From NCBI GenBank assembly GCA_017505505.1, contig JAFVPA010000007.1, positions 1 through 29,001 of the forward strand: 29,001 bases of DNA, written 5' to 3'. This DNA comes from Oscillospiraceae bacterium (GTDB lineage Bacteria; Bacillota_A; Clostridia; Oscillospirales; Oscillospiraceae). Made by a program: the position numbers and the translations under genes. How positions within the stretch are numbered: the stretch's first letter is position 1; the number at the start of each line of letters is the position of its first letter. Below, in pieces: positions 1-6,679 of this stretch. The notes under the pieces are model-generated. The model saw nothing but the letters and a program-made list of their open reading frames with translations. It was not told the DNA's origin and did no database searches.

Positions 1-189
1 GTTAGCGGAGGTCTCACGGACGAAGTTGTAAGCCTCTTCCAGCTTCTTAACGGTCTTCTGCAGGTCGATGATGTAGATACCGTTACGCTCGGTGTAGATG
101 TAGGGAGCCATTTTGGGGTTCCAGCGACGGGTCTGGTGACCGAAGTGGACACCGGCTTCCAGCAGTTGCTTCATAGATACGACAGCCAT
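1..189 (-). CDS. rpsB: 30S ribosomal protein S2 (5' end only)
   Basis: The first 63 codons of ribosomal protein S2 are present and the rest lies beyond the left edge. The protein opens [19 protein letters not shown] and continues with [18 protein letters not shown] and an IIDLQKT segment, which is the diagnostic S2 N-terminus. S2 is a late-assembling protein of the small subunit that helps dock S1-like functions and mRNA near the 30S neck. The ATG at 189 follows an AAGGAG Shine-Dalgarno sequence about 8 bases upstream. A sigma-A promoter and a structured leader of about 120 nt precede it. Codon use is strongly biased, as expected for a highly expressed gene. In most Firmicutes tsf follows rpsB, which cannot be checked here. 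Confidence 0.97.
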   Translation of the reverse strand, partial: MAVVSMKQLLEAGVHFGHQTRRWNPKMAPYIYTERNGIYIIDLQKTVKKLEEAYNFVRETSAN

Positions 190-311
190 TTTTAAAAATC
201 TCCTTTTGTTTTTCCTCCACCCCGATCATCTCAGCGACCCGTCCTTACGGACACTGGGGAAGCTGATCCCCGGGTGTGTGGTTTGTAATGTCATGGGCCA
301 TAAACCCACGC
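190..311 (-). promoter_or_regulatory. structured 5' leader of rpsB
   Basis: Read on the minus strand, the roughly 120-nt untranslated leader contains three nested or adjacent hairpins. One is TGGG-loop-CCCA near the 5' end. The second is GGGGA-TCAGCT-TCCCC. The third is GTCC-GTAA-GGAC, closed by a GNRA-type loop. An outer ACCC...GGGT pairing brackets the last two and makes a small multibranch. Ribosomal protein leaders of this kind commonly bind the encoded protein and repress translation. That S2 binds here is an inference from position and structure only. Confidence 0.5.
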
Positions 312-317
312 CGATAC

Positions 318-346
318 ATTATATCCGAAGAATGGATAGAATGCAA
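318..346 (-). promoter_or_regulatory. sigma-A promoter of rpsB
   Basis: On the minus strand TTGCAT (341-346) and TATAAT (318-323) are separated by exactly 17 bp. Transcription should begin near 311, giving a leader of about 120 nt before the rpsB start. The -10 box is a perfect consensus and the -35 has two mismatches. Confidence 0.8.
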
Positions 347-445
347 GTAGTATTTCCAAAAAATTTCAATAAAAAACGTAGAAAATTTGACTGGTTGGCA
401 GTTTACAATTGACAGGTGCGATGTATCTTCGTGCTTTATAAGATC

Positions 446-460
446 ATCGCCGGAGGCGAT
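446..460. repeat. small ATCGCC/GGCGAT hairpin
   Basis: This is a perfect 6-bp inverted repeat with a 3-base loop, in the gap between rpsB and ymxH. Read on the minus strand it continues a GGTATCGCCT-CGGCGAT motif that recurs almost unchanged on the plus strand at 1854-1870. The two may be fragments of one dispersed repeat. No U-run follows on the minus strand, so it is not a clear ymxH terminator. I see nothing else in 347-496 except AT-rich sequence. Confidence 0.4.
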
Positions 461-496
461 ACCGTAATTTTCAATTTTCAACCATCCATTTTTCAT

Positions 497-763
497 TTAA
501 AACGGCTTCGGCCGGGGGACCCGGCAGTCGTTTGGCTTCGCGTCCACCAGAACGATATCCGGGCCGATCTTTTTGATGCAGTTCCAGGGAATGATGTAGT
601 CGTCCCGGCGGCCCGCAATGCCCAGCAGGCGGCAGGGGCCTGGGACCACGATGGCGCAGATATTGCCGTCAGGGATCTCGACCTGGACATCGGTGATGAA
701 TCCCAGCCGCTGCCCCGTGCTGGTACAGATGACCTCCTTGCATTGCAGGTCAGTGAATTTCAT
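497..763 (-). CDS. YlmC/YmxH-family PRC-barrel sporulation protein
   Basis: This 88-residue protein has the YlmC/YmxH pattern: an N-terminal FTDLQCKEVI, a central GFITDVQVEIPDG strand pair, IVVPGP, and a C-terminal DDYIIPWNCIKKIG followed by IVLVD. It is a single PRC-barrel fold found almost only in spore formers. Its molecular function is not established. It lies downstream of sigG on the same strand, a neighbourhood also seen in Bacillus and many clostridia, so read-through expression in the forespore is likely. The ATG at 763 matches the start of family members. A TTG at 769 is in frame and is better spaced (7 bases) from a GGGGGA sequence, so the start could be two codons earlier. A repeat element lies between this gene and sigG. 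Confidence 0.88.
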   Translation of the reverse strand: MKFTDLQCKEVICTSTGQRLGFITDVQVEIPDGNICAIVVPGPCRLLGIAGRRDDYIIPWNCIKKIGPDIVLVDAKPNDCRVPRPKPF

Positions 764-849
764 GGACAAGGCGCATTCCCCCTTTTGGAGAGGGTATGCG
801 GCGGAGGGGGGAGATAGAACGGAAGTTGCAGTTTATTATACCATTCACC

Positions 850-983
850 GTAGGGCGGGGGCCTGCCCCCGTCGGGCATTCAGAAAACTGAGTGTTTGAT
901 GCAATGCTGAAACCATTCGCTTTTGCACAGATTTTACCACACAATGGCTGCAACTGCCTGGCGGAGGCAGGCCTCCGCCCTAC
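850..983. repeat. family A inverted-repeat element (GTAGGG...CCCTAC)
   Basis: This 134-bp element starts GTAGGGCGGGGGCC and ends with the complementary GGCCTCCGCCCTAC, around a core of about 80 bp. The copy at 28616-28750 is 135 bp and shares core sequence such as the ACAATG/GCAATG and CTGCC-GGCGGAGGC stretches. A diverged copy of the 13-bp end used by other elements, AAGTTGCAGTTTA, lies just outside at 823-835. It contains no open frame and fills the gap between sigG and ymxH. Confidence 0.85.
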
Positions 984-1008
984 AGATAGAATTACCCGAA
1001 ATGATGAT

Positions 1009-1788
1009 TCACGAAATACTCACCGATTTGCGCATAGCGCCGATGGCACCTTTTTCCAGCCGGGATACCTGGGCCTGGGAGATGCCTAATGTGTTGGCCA
1101 CCTCCATCTGGGTCTTTCCGTCGTAAAACCGCAGGGACAGGATCTGTTTTTCCCGGGGCTGTAAGGAACGGAAGGCATTCTGCAGGGTGATGTGTTCCAT
1201 CCAGCCGTCTTCGGTATTCTTGGTGTCCCGGACCTGGTCCATGACGGTCAGGGGGTCGCCGCCGTCGGAATAGACCGGGTCATGGAGGCTCACCGGGGCG
1301 CAGACCGCATCCAGGGCCTGAGAGACTTCTTCCAGGGGGATGTCCAGCTCTTTGGAGATCTCCTCCAGCGTGGGCTCCCGGCCCATGCGGGCGGTCTGGG
1401 CCTCCTTACATTGCAGCACCCGGTAGGCCACATCCCGGATGGACCGGGAGACACGGATGGCGCTGTTGTCCCGGAGATACCGCCGGACTTCTCCGGCGAT
1501 CATGGGCACGCCGTAGGTGGAGAAGCGGACCTGTTTGTCCGGGTCGAAGTTAGAGATGGCCTTGATCAGGCCGATGCAGCCAACCTGAAACAGGTCATCG
1601 GGGTTCTCCCCACGCTTGTCGAAGCGCTGGATCACGGACAATACCAGACGGAGGTTGCCCTCAATGAGCTTTTCCCGGGCTGCCGTGTCGCCCTCCCTGG
1701 CCCGGCGCAGCAGCATGTCCATCTCCGCCTGGGACAGAACGGTGAGCTTGGATGTGTTCACGCCGCAGATCTCTACTTTTCCCTGCAT
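1009..1788 (-). CDS. sigG: RNA polymerase sporulation sigma factor SigG
   Basis: SigG directs late forespore transcription, including small acid-soluble protein and germination genes. The 259-residue product begins with the SigG-specific KVEICGVNTSKL, followed by region 2 (GNLRLVLSVIQRFDKRGE, DLFQVGCIGLIKAISNFDP, VRFSTYGVPMIAGE), region 3, and a region 4 helix-turn-helix with GKTQMEVANTLGISQAQVSRLEK. That hallmark distinguishes SigG from SigF and SigB. Its length matches family members (about 257-260). The ATG at 1788 has an AGGAGG sequence 6 bases upstream. The gene is divergent from rpsT. A SigF-like promoter can be seen at 1936-1964, consistent with forespore activation. The spoIIGA-sigE genes often found upstream in other spore formers are absent here. 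Confidence 0.97.
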   Translation of the reverse strand: MQGKVEICGVNTSKLTVLSQAEMDMLLRRAREGDTAAREKLIEGNLRLVLSVIQRFDKRGENPDDLFQVGCIGLIKAISNFDPDKQVRFSTYGVPMIAGEVRRYLRDNSAIRVSRSIRDVAYRVLQCKEAQTARMGREPTLEEISKELDIPLEEVSQALDAVCAPVSLHDPVYSDGGDPLTVMDQVRDTKNTEDGWMEHITLQNAFRSLQPREKQILSLRFYDGKTQMEVANTLGISQAQVSRLEKGAIGAMRKSVSIS

Positions 1789-1831
1789 GGTGTTCCTCCT
1801 GTGGAATTTGTGATGGAGCGTGTGGAGCGAT

Positions 1832-1918
1832 GTGTGTGGAGTGTGGAGTTATGGTATCGCCTGCGGCGATTTTTCATAATCGTTCCAAAGGGACACGGTA
1901 ACTCCACATTCCACACGC
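1832..1918. repeat. 87-bp palindrome in the sigG leader
   Basis: Twenty-base arms (GTGTGTGGAGTGTGGAGTTA at 1832-1851 and its near complement at 1899-1918) enclose an inner perfect hairpin ATCGCC-TGC-GGCGAT (1856-1870). The inner motif resembles 446-460. It would be transcribed as a large hairpin between the candidate sigG promoter and the sigG start. Confidence 0.7.
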
Positions 1919-1935
1919 CAAACTTCACACTATCT

Positions 1936-1964
1936 CAGTATTCCCCGGTGTTGGGAAATGATAC
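1936..1964 (-). promoter_or_regulatory. candidate SigF/SigG-type promoter of sigG
   Basis: On the minus strand GTATC (1960-1964) and GGGAATACTG (1936-1945) are separated by 14 bp. The downstream box matches every fixed position of the Bacillus SigF -10 pattern GGnnAnAnTR, and the upstream box matches four of five positions of GYATA. The usual spacer is about 15. This is a pattern match made by eye and no transcription data are available. Confidence 0.4.
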
Positions 1965-2155
1965 CGAAAAGATGTTTTGGCTGTTTTTCACAAAAAATTT
2001 CAGAGAGGTTTCAAGTGGTGACGAAATTTGACACGGAAATTTTACAATTTGTAAACTTTTTCGTCCAACTTTGGCAGGTTTGGGGTGGAGCGGAGCGGTG
2101 ACGTAACATCTATTTTTTCGGCGGCTGCATCCATTATGCATGAGAGTATACAGAC

Positions 2156-2275
2156 TTTTCCACAGGATGGGAGGTTTTTCCAAAGAAGCGAAATACCTGT
2201 TGATAACTCAGAGTTTTCCACATTCTCCACAGAGTTTTCCACAGGAGTTTTCCACAGGGGATGTGGATTGTGGAT
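2156..2275. other. cluster of DnaA-box-like 9-mers
   Basis: Four identical TTTTCCACA 9-mers lie in one orientation at 2156, 2214, 2235 and 2248. A TTCTCCACA lies at 2223, and an opposite-strand TTATCAACA at 2198-2206. GTGGATTGTGGAT follows at 2263-2275. The usual DnaA box is TTATCCACA, with TTTTCCACA a common variant. An AT-rich stretch with the perfect palindrome TTTACAA-T-TTGTAAA (2041-2055) lies about 100 bp to the left. Genes point away on both sides (sigG leftward, rpsT rightward). Origin or DnaA-titration function is inferred. No dnaA, dnaN or rpmH is visible. I see no gene in 2281-2493. Confidence 0.55.
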
Positions 2276-2493
2276 ATTCATTTTTGGTTCACATAACCCG
2301 GTGCGACAGCCTTCGCCGGATTTCCCACTTTTTCGCAGTCAGGCGATTTTGCCATGAAGAAAATTTTGTGCAAAAATTCGGACTTGACAAGGGAGGCCCT
2401 ATGGTATTTCGGGGAGATATTCCGTGGGGGAGGGGCAATGTCCATCTCTCAGCGTGGAGCAGATAAGAAAAGCAAATTTTTTGAAAATAGGGG

Positions 2494-2522
2494 TTGATTT
2501 TGTTTGACAAAAGCGCTATAAT
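2494..2522 (+). promoter_or_regulatory. sigma-A promoter of rpsT
   Basis: TTGATT (2494-2499) and TATAAT (2517-2522) are separated by 17 bp. Transcription should start near 2529, about 34 nt before the rpsT ATG. Confidence 0.8.
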
Positions 2523-2562
2523 GTGTGTCTGTATGGAAAACTTGAAGAAGGAGGTGCGCTAC

Positions 2563-2826
2563 ATGCCCAACATTAAGTCCTCTAAGAAGGATGTCATTTC
2601 TTCCAAGATCGCTTATGAGAAGAACAAGGCAAACAAGTCCGAGCTGAAGACCAACCTGAAGAAGTTCGACGCTGCTCTGGTTTCCGGTGACAAGGCTGCC
2701 GCTGAGGCTGCTTACAAGGTCGCTACCAAGGCTGTTGACCAGGCTGTCAACAAGGGCCTGCTGCACAAGAACAACGCAGCCCGCAAGAAGAGCTCCATGA
2801 CTCTGAAGCTGAACAAGCTGGCCTGA
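2563..2826 (+). CDS. rpsT: 30S ribosomal protein S20
   Basis: S20 is a small helical primary-binding protein at the bottom of the 30S body. The 87-residue product begins MPNIKSSKKDVISSKIA, then NKANKSELKTNLKKFDAA, and ends with the conserved HKNNAARKKSSMTLKLNKLA. Size and Lys/Ala-rich composition are normal. The ATG at 2563 was chosen because AAGGAGGT ends 7 bases upstream; an upstream in-frame extension would lie inside the promoter. It has its own sigma-A promoter and an intrinsic terminator, so it is a single-gene unit. Codon bias is strong. It transcribes away from sigG across the DnaA-box-like cluster. Confidence 0.97.
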   Translation: MPNIKSSKKDVISSKIAYEKNKANKSELKTNLKKFDAALVSGDKAAAEAAYKVATKAVDQAVNKGLLHKNNAARKKSSMTLKLNKLA

Positions 2827-2841
2827 TTTCTCTGAAAATAT

Positions 2842-2872
2842 CTCCCTCCCGTTACTTCGGAGGGAGTTTTTT
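2842..2872 (+). terminator. intrinsic terminator of rpsT
   Basis: An 8-bp perfect stem CTCCCTCC / GGAGGGAG with a 9-base loop is followed at once by six T residues. It begins 16 bases after the rpsT stop. Confidence 0.9.
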
Positions 2873-2898
2873 CATGCCCTTTTTGGGGACGTGAAGGG

Positions 2899-3112
2899 AA
2901 ATAGTCGTTTAACTGAGCACCCCAATGCCCTCCCCTTTGGGGAGGGTGCCCCCGAAGGGGGCGGGAGAGGTGCGGAAAGATGTTTGAACAATTACCGGCT
3001 TTCGGCGAAAACACACTGTGGAAATACCTCTTCCGCCAGCCCTTCGGGCTGTCACCTTCCCCAAAGGGGAAGGCATCGGGCACTGCTGCGCCTGTGCGAT
3101 AAATGATAATTT
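2899..3112. repeat. family B repeat, copy 1 (214 bp)
   Basis: The element is bounded by AAATAGTCGTTTA and TAAATGATAATTT. Inside are four G/C-rich hairpins in fixed order: CCCTCCCC-TTT-GGGGAGGG, GCCCCC-GAA-GGGGGC, CAGCCC-TTC-GGGCTG and CCTTCCCC-AAA-GGGGAAGG. Copies at 11543-11756 and 13317-13530 are the same length and nearly identical. This copy's ends are the most diverged. It separates the rpsT terminator from the recG promoter and encodes nothing. Confidence 0.93.
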
Positions 3113-3169
3113 AATATAGAAGTATGCACCCTTTGGTTTATCCTTCGACATTCCTTTTCAAAAATCCCG

Positions 3170-3198
3170 TTGCGTATTTGTGGGATTTTGATTATAAT
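3170..3198 (+). promoter_or_regulatory. sigma-A promoter of recG
   Basis: TTGCGT (3170-3175) and TATAAT (3193-3198) are separated by 17 bp, and the predicted start near 3205 leaves a leader of about 23 nt. Confidence 0.75.
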
Positions 3199-3227
3199 AA
3201 GGGAAATCTTACCGGGAGGTGTCAGAT

Positions 3228-5276
3228 GTGGCGCGGCTGAGTGATCCGATTACCATATTGAAGGGCGTTGGCCCGGCCAAGGCCAAGCTCTTTGCCAACC
3301 TGAATATCGTCACCCTCCGGGACCTGATCTGCCATTTTCCCCGGGGCTATGAGGACCGGACGAAGCTGGTTCCCATCGAAAAACTGGAGGTGGATGTGCC
3401 GGCCTGCTTTAAGGCCATGGTCATGAACACCCCCAGGACGGCCCACATCCGCAAAGGCCTGGACCTGACCAAGGTACAGGTGGCAGACCACACCGGGCGG
3501 CTGAACCTGACCTTCTTCAATAACCGGTATGTGACGGATAACCTGATCTATGGCCGGGAGTACATCTTCTACGGGGCGGTGTCCGGGGATTTTATCGGCT
3601 ATAATATGACGAATCCCGTCTTTGAGAGTCCCGATGCGCCCGGTGTTACCACCCGCAGGATCTTACCGATCTACCCCTTGACCGCGGGACTGACCAATGC
3701 CGCGGTGCTGAAGGCCGTGCGGCAGGCGCTGGCGGTCTGTGACCCGCCTCCGGAGATCTTACCGGAGCCCGTGCGGCAAAAATACGGTATTTTGGGGGCG
3801 GAAGAAGCCTACTTTGCCATCCATGAGCCAAAGGATATGGCCCAGGCGGAGCAGGCCAAAAAGCGGATGATCTTCGAAGAGTTCTTCGTGTTCTCCGCGG
3901 GCTTGTCCCTCATGCGGGCCTCCCGGGCGGAGAAGAGGACCGCGCCCTACCGCAATACCGACATGGCTCCCTTTTACGCTGCGCTGCCCTTTGCCCTCAC
4001 CGGGGCACAGAAACGTTCAGTGGAGGAAATTTTGAGGGATTTCCAAAAGGGTGCCCCCATGAACCGTCTGGTCCAGGGCGATGTGGGCAGCGGCAAGACC
4101 ATGGTAGCCGCGGCGGCCGCCTACTGCGCCGCCCGGAATGGGAAGCAAAGTGCTCTGATGGCGCCTACGGAAATTCTGGCGGAGCAGCATTTCGCTTCCT
4201 TCCATAACTTATTGGAACCCCTTGGGATCACGGTGGGCCTGCTGACGGGCTCTATGACCCCGAAACAGAAGAAAAATGTCCGGGAACAGTTGGCGGCCGG
4301 GGAGGTCCAGATCATCGTGGGCACCCATGCCCTGCTGACGGATGCCACCCAATTTGCAAGTCTGGGACTGGTCATCGCCGACGAGCAGCACCGCTTCGGT
4401 GTGGCCCAGCGGAGCAAGCTTTCCGCCAAGGGAGAAGATCCCCATCTGCTGGTCATGTCGGCCACCCCCATCCCGAGAACCCTGGCGCTGCTGATGTACG
4501 GCGACCTGGAGGTGTCCATCCTGGATGAGCGGCCCCCGGGGCGGGAGGATGTGGATACCTTCCTGGTAGGGGAAAGCTACCGGGCAAGGATCAATGCCTT
4601 TATCCGCAAGCAGGTGGAGAGCGGCCACCAGTGCTTCGTGGTCTGTCCCGCAGTGGAGGAAAACGAAGAGCTGGGTATCAAGGCGGCTTCCGTCTGGGCG
4701 GATACCCTGCAGCAGACGGTGTTCCCGGATCTGCGGATCGCTCTGCTCCACGGCCAGATGAAGGGCGTGGAAAAGGAAATGGCCATGGCCTCCTTTGCAA
4801 GAGGGGAAGCTGATGTGATGGTGGCTACCACCGTTATCGAGGTGGGCGTGGATGTGCCCAATGCTACGTTAATGGTCATTGAGGATGCGGACCGGTTCGG
4901 ACTTTCTCAGCTCCACCAGCTCCGGGGACGGGTTGGCCGGGGAAAGGCGAAAAGCTACTGCATTCTGACTACGCACAACCGAAACCCGGAGACCATCGGG
5001 CGGCTCAAAGCCCTGTGCAGGACTACCGACGGTTTTAAGATCGCGGAAGAGGACTTAAAACTCCGTGGCCCCGGCGACTTCTTCGGCTCCCGGCAGTCGG
5101 GCCTGCCTGCCTTCCGGGTGGCGGACCTGAGCTTTGACCTGGGGACCCTGAAGGAAGCCCAGGCGGCCTCTGCCCAGTGGATCGAGGAACACGGAACCGC
5201 CGACACCCCGGAGGCGAAAGCCTTGAGAGAAAGAATTGGAGAACTGTTCGCAAGGGCGGACGGAACTATGAACTAA
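3228..5276 (+). CDS. recG: ATP-dependent DNA helicase RecG
   Basis: RecG is a superfamily 2 helicase that remodels stalled replication forks, Holliday junctions and R-loops. The 682-residue protein has an N-terminal wedge (OB-fold) domain starting with the helix-hairpin-helix-like LKGVGPAKAKLF. It then shows Walker A GDVGSGKT, DEQHRFG (motif II, DEXH type), VMSATPIPRTLAL (motif III), and QLRGRVGRG (motif VI). The C-terminus retains the GPGDFFGSRQSGLP segment of the TRG region. Length is typical. GTG at 3228 was chosen because GGGAGGT ends 7 bases upstream; the in-frame GTG at 3219 overlaps that ribosome binding site. In Bacillus recG lies downstream of the yloU-yloV pair; here that pair follows about 3 kb later. 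Confidence 0.97.
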   Translation: MARLSDPITILKGVGPAKAKLFANLNIVTLRDLICHFPRGYEDRTKLVPIEKLEVDVPACFKAMVMNTPRTAHIRKGLDLTKVQVADHTGRLNLTFFNNRYVTDNLIYGREYIFYGAVSGDFIGYNMTNPVFESPDAPGVTTRRILPIYPLTAGLTNAAVLKAVRQALAVCDPPPEILPEPVRQKYGILGAEEAYFAIHEPKDMAQAEQAKKRMIFEEFFVFSAGLSLMRASRAEKRTAPYRNTDMAPFYAALPFALTGAQKRSVEEILRDFQKGAPMNRLVQGDVGSGKTMVAAAAAYCAARNGKQSALMAPTEILAEQHFASFHNLLEPLGITVGLLTGSMTPKQKKNVREQLAAGEVQIIVGTHALLTDATQFASLGLVIADEQHRFGVAQRSKLSAKGEDPHLLVMSATPIPRTLALLMYGDLEVSILDERPPGREDVDTFLVGESYRARINAFIRKQVESGHQCFVVCPAVEENEELGIKAASVWADTLQQTVFPDLRIALLHGQMKGVEKEMAMASFARGEADVMVATTVIEVGVDVPNATLMVIEDADRFGLSQLHQLRGRVGRGKAKSYCILTTHNRNPETIGRLKALCRTTDGFKIAEEDLKLRGPGDFFGSRQSGLPAFRVADLSFDLGTLKEAQAASAQWIEEHGTADTPEAKALRERIGELFARADGTMN

Positions 5277-5294
5277 CAGTGCAGCCCACGTACG

Positions 5295-5368
5295 GTAGGG
5301 CGGGCTGCCCTCAGCCCGCCGCCATAAGCTGCGGTGAAAAACGGCGGCTTGAGGGCAAGCCGCCCTAC
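5295..5368. repeat. family A element, short copy
   Basis: GTAGGGCGGGCTGCCCTC is answered by the complementary GAGGGCAAGCCGCCCTAC, around a core of about 38 bp that itself contains inverted GCCGCCATAAGC-type sequence. At 74 bp it is shorter than the 134-bp copies. It lies in the 143-bp gap between recG and the BspA-like gene. Confidence 0.8.
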
Positions 5369-5419
5369 AGGGAACGGCTTGAATGTATGACAAAATCCTA
5401 CGGAAAGGATATCGATAGT

Positions 5420-6454
5420 ATGAAAAAACGAATCATTTTAAACTTTTTGATCGCGGCCCTGCTGGTGGCGGCGCTAGCCCCGGTGGCTTATGCTTTGGAG
5501 AATGTGAACGTTGCCAGCGGCACCTGCGGTGAGGGCATCACCTGGAGTCTGGACGGCTACACCCTGACCGTTTCCGGCAGCGGTGAGATGGAAGACGGCG
5601 CCCCCTGGGCAGACCACAAGGACCATATCGAGCACGTGGTCCTGACCGGCGGCATCACCAAGGTGGGCAAGGAAGCCTTCTATAAATATGACCGTCTGGA
5701 AACCGTGGACTTTGGCGATGCCCTGGTGGAGATCGGGGACAAGGCCTTCTACGGCTGCGAGGACATCGACTACATCCATCTGCCTGACACCTTCCGCAAG
5801 TTCGGCGCCCAGTCCTTCCGGGCCTGCGAGAGCCTGAAATTCGTCTACTGCGACGGCCCCATGCCCCGGTTCAGCGACAGCTGCCTGACCACCGGAAATT
5901 ACATCTCCGTATTCTATCCTACCGACAATCCCTGGCCCTGGGAGTATACCAGCCAGCTGGTCCAGAACTTCGGCGGGCGCCTGGGCATCATGATGGGCAA
6001 CTTTGACGAGAGCGCCGTTATGGAGAACCTGGCGGCTTACGAGCCCACCGAAGAAACGGAAGCTGCAGAGGAAACCACGGAGGTCACCGAAGCTCCCACC
6101 GAGGCAACTCAGGCTGCAACGGAAGCCGCCACGGAGCCTGTGGTGGTAGCAGCGGTGGCGACGGAGTCTGTCACCGAAGCCACCGAAGCACCTACCGAAG
6201 CCCCCACCGAGGCACCTGCGGAGACAACGGTCCCCGAGACCACCCAGGAAACCACCGCTGCCGTGGAAGAAACGGCGGAGCCTACGGAGCTGGACCTGTT
6301 CACCGAGCCTACGGAGGCTGCGGAGGAACCGGCCAAGAAGCTGAAAAGCAACAGCTGGATCGGCCTGGTGATGATCGGCGGTGTGCTGACGTTCCTGATC
6401 TCCGGCGCCATGATCTTCCGATCCGTCAGCAAGCGGGGCGGACGGTACCGCTAA
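5420..6454 (+). CDS. BspA-like LRR surface protein with Thr/Glu-rich stalk
   Basis: This 344-residue secreted protein has a Sec signal peptide of about 25 residues ending AYA before LENV. A clostridial BspA-type N-terminal module follows (GTCGEGITWSLDGYTLTVSG). Two or three LRR_5 repeats come next (ITKVGKEAFYKYDRLETV, LVEIGDKAFYGCEDIDYI, FGAQSFRACESLKFV). Then comes a roughly 100-residue low-complexity stalk made of PTEA, TEAT and ETTE units, and finally a single membrane helix (GLVMIGGVLTFLISGAMIF) with a basic RSVSKRGGRYR tail. The architecture is that of a wall-spanning anchor without an LPxTG motif. Its ligand is unknown. ATG at 5420 was chosen because the signal peptide begins there and GGAAAGGA lies upstream; an ATG at 5387 would add 11 residues. 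A strong terminator follows. Confidence 0.85.
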   Translation: MKKRIILNFLIAALLVAALAPVAYALENVNVASGTCGEGITWSLDGYTLTVSGSGEMEDGAPWADHKDHIEHVVLTGGITKVGKEAFYKYDRLETVDFGDALVEIGDKAFYGCEDIDYIHLPDTFRKFGAQSFRACESLKFVYCDGPMPRFSDSCLTTGNYISVFYPTDNPWPWEYTSQLVQNFGGRLGIMMGNFDESAVMENLAAYEPTEETEAAEETTEVTEAPTEATQAATEAATEPVVVAAVATESVTEATEAPTEAPTEAPAETTVPETTQETTAAVEETAEPTELDLFTEPTEAAEEPAKKLKSNSWIGLVMIGGVLTFLISGAMIFRSVSKRGGRYR

Positions 6455-6519
6455 AAAGCGCCGCGGCATGCAGCGGAAACGTTTTCGAAAACAGGGGATT
6501 TAAAACATTTTTAACAACT

Positions 6520-6563
6520 GCCGGGAAATTCACCCATTTTGTGAGTTTCCCGGCGTATTTTTT
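6520..6563 (+). terminator. intrinsic terminator after the BspA-like gene
   Basis: A 14-bp stem (GCCGGGAAATTCAC with its complement GTGAGTTTCCCGGC, one G-U pair) has a 7-base loop, followed by GTATTTTTT. A perfect palindrome GTTTTCGAAAAC lies just upstream at 6481-6492. Confidence 0.85.
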
Positions 6564-6591
6564 GGTGGGAACGGAAAAAATAAAAAAGTAG

Positions 6592-6620
6592 TTGTAAGTT
6601 CCCCGAAAATGATGTAAAAT
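6592..6620 (+). promoter_or_regulatory. sigma-A promoter of gpmI
   Basis: TTGTAA (6592-6597) and TAAAAT (6615-6620) are spaced 17 bp apart in an A-rich stretch, with an expected start near 6627 and a leader of about 53 nt. Confidence 0.7.
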
Positions 6621-6679
6621 AGTAAAACCAATACAATGCAAATTTATGCGAACAACTCGCTTTCTGGAGGTTAACGATC

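Noticed and set aside
446..460. Hairpin as a ymxH terminator
   Set aside because: The stem is only 6 bp and no U-tract follows in the ymxH direction.
2504..2522. TTGACA close to the rpsT -10 box
   Set aside because: It is only 7 bp from TATAAT, too near for a -35 element. TTGATT at 2494 gives a 17-bp spacer.
3219..3227. Earlier GTG start for recG
   Set aside because: It overlaps the GGGAGGT ribosome binding site that correctly serves GTG 3228.
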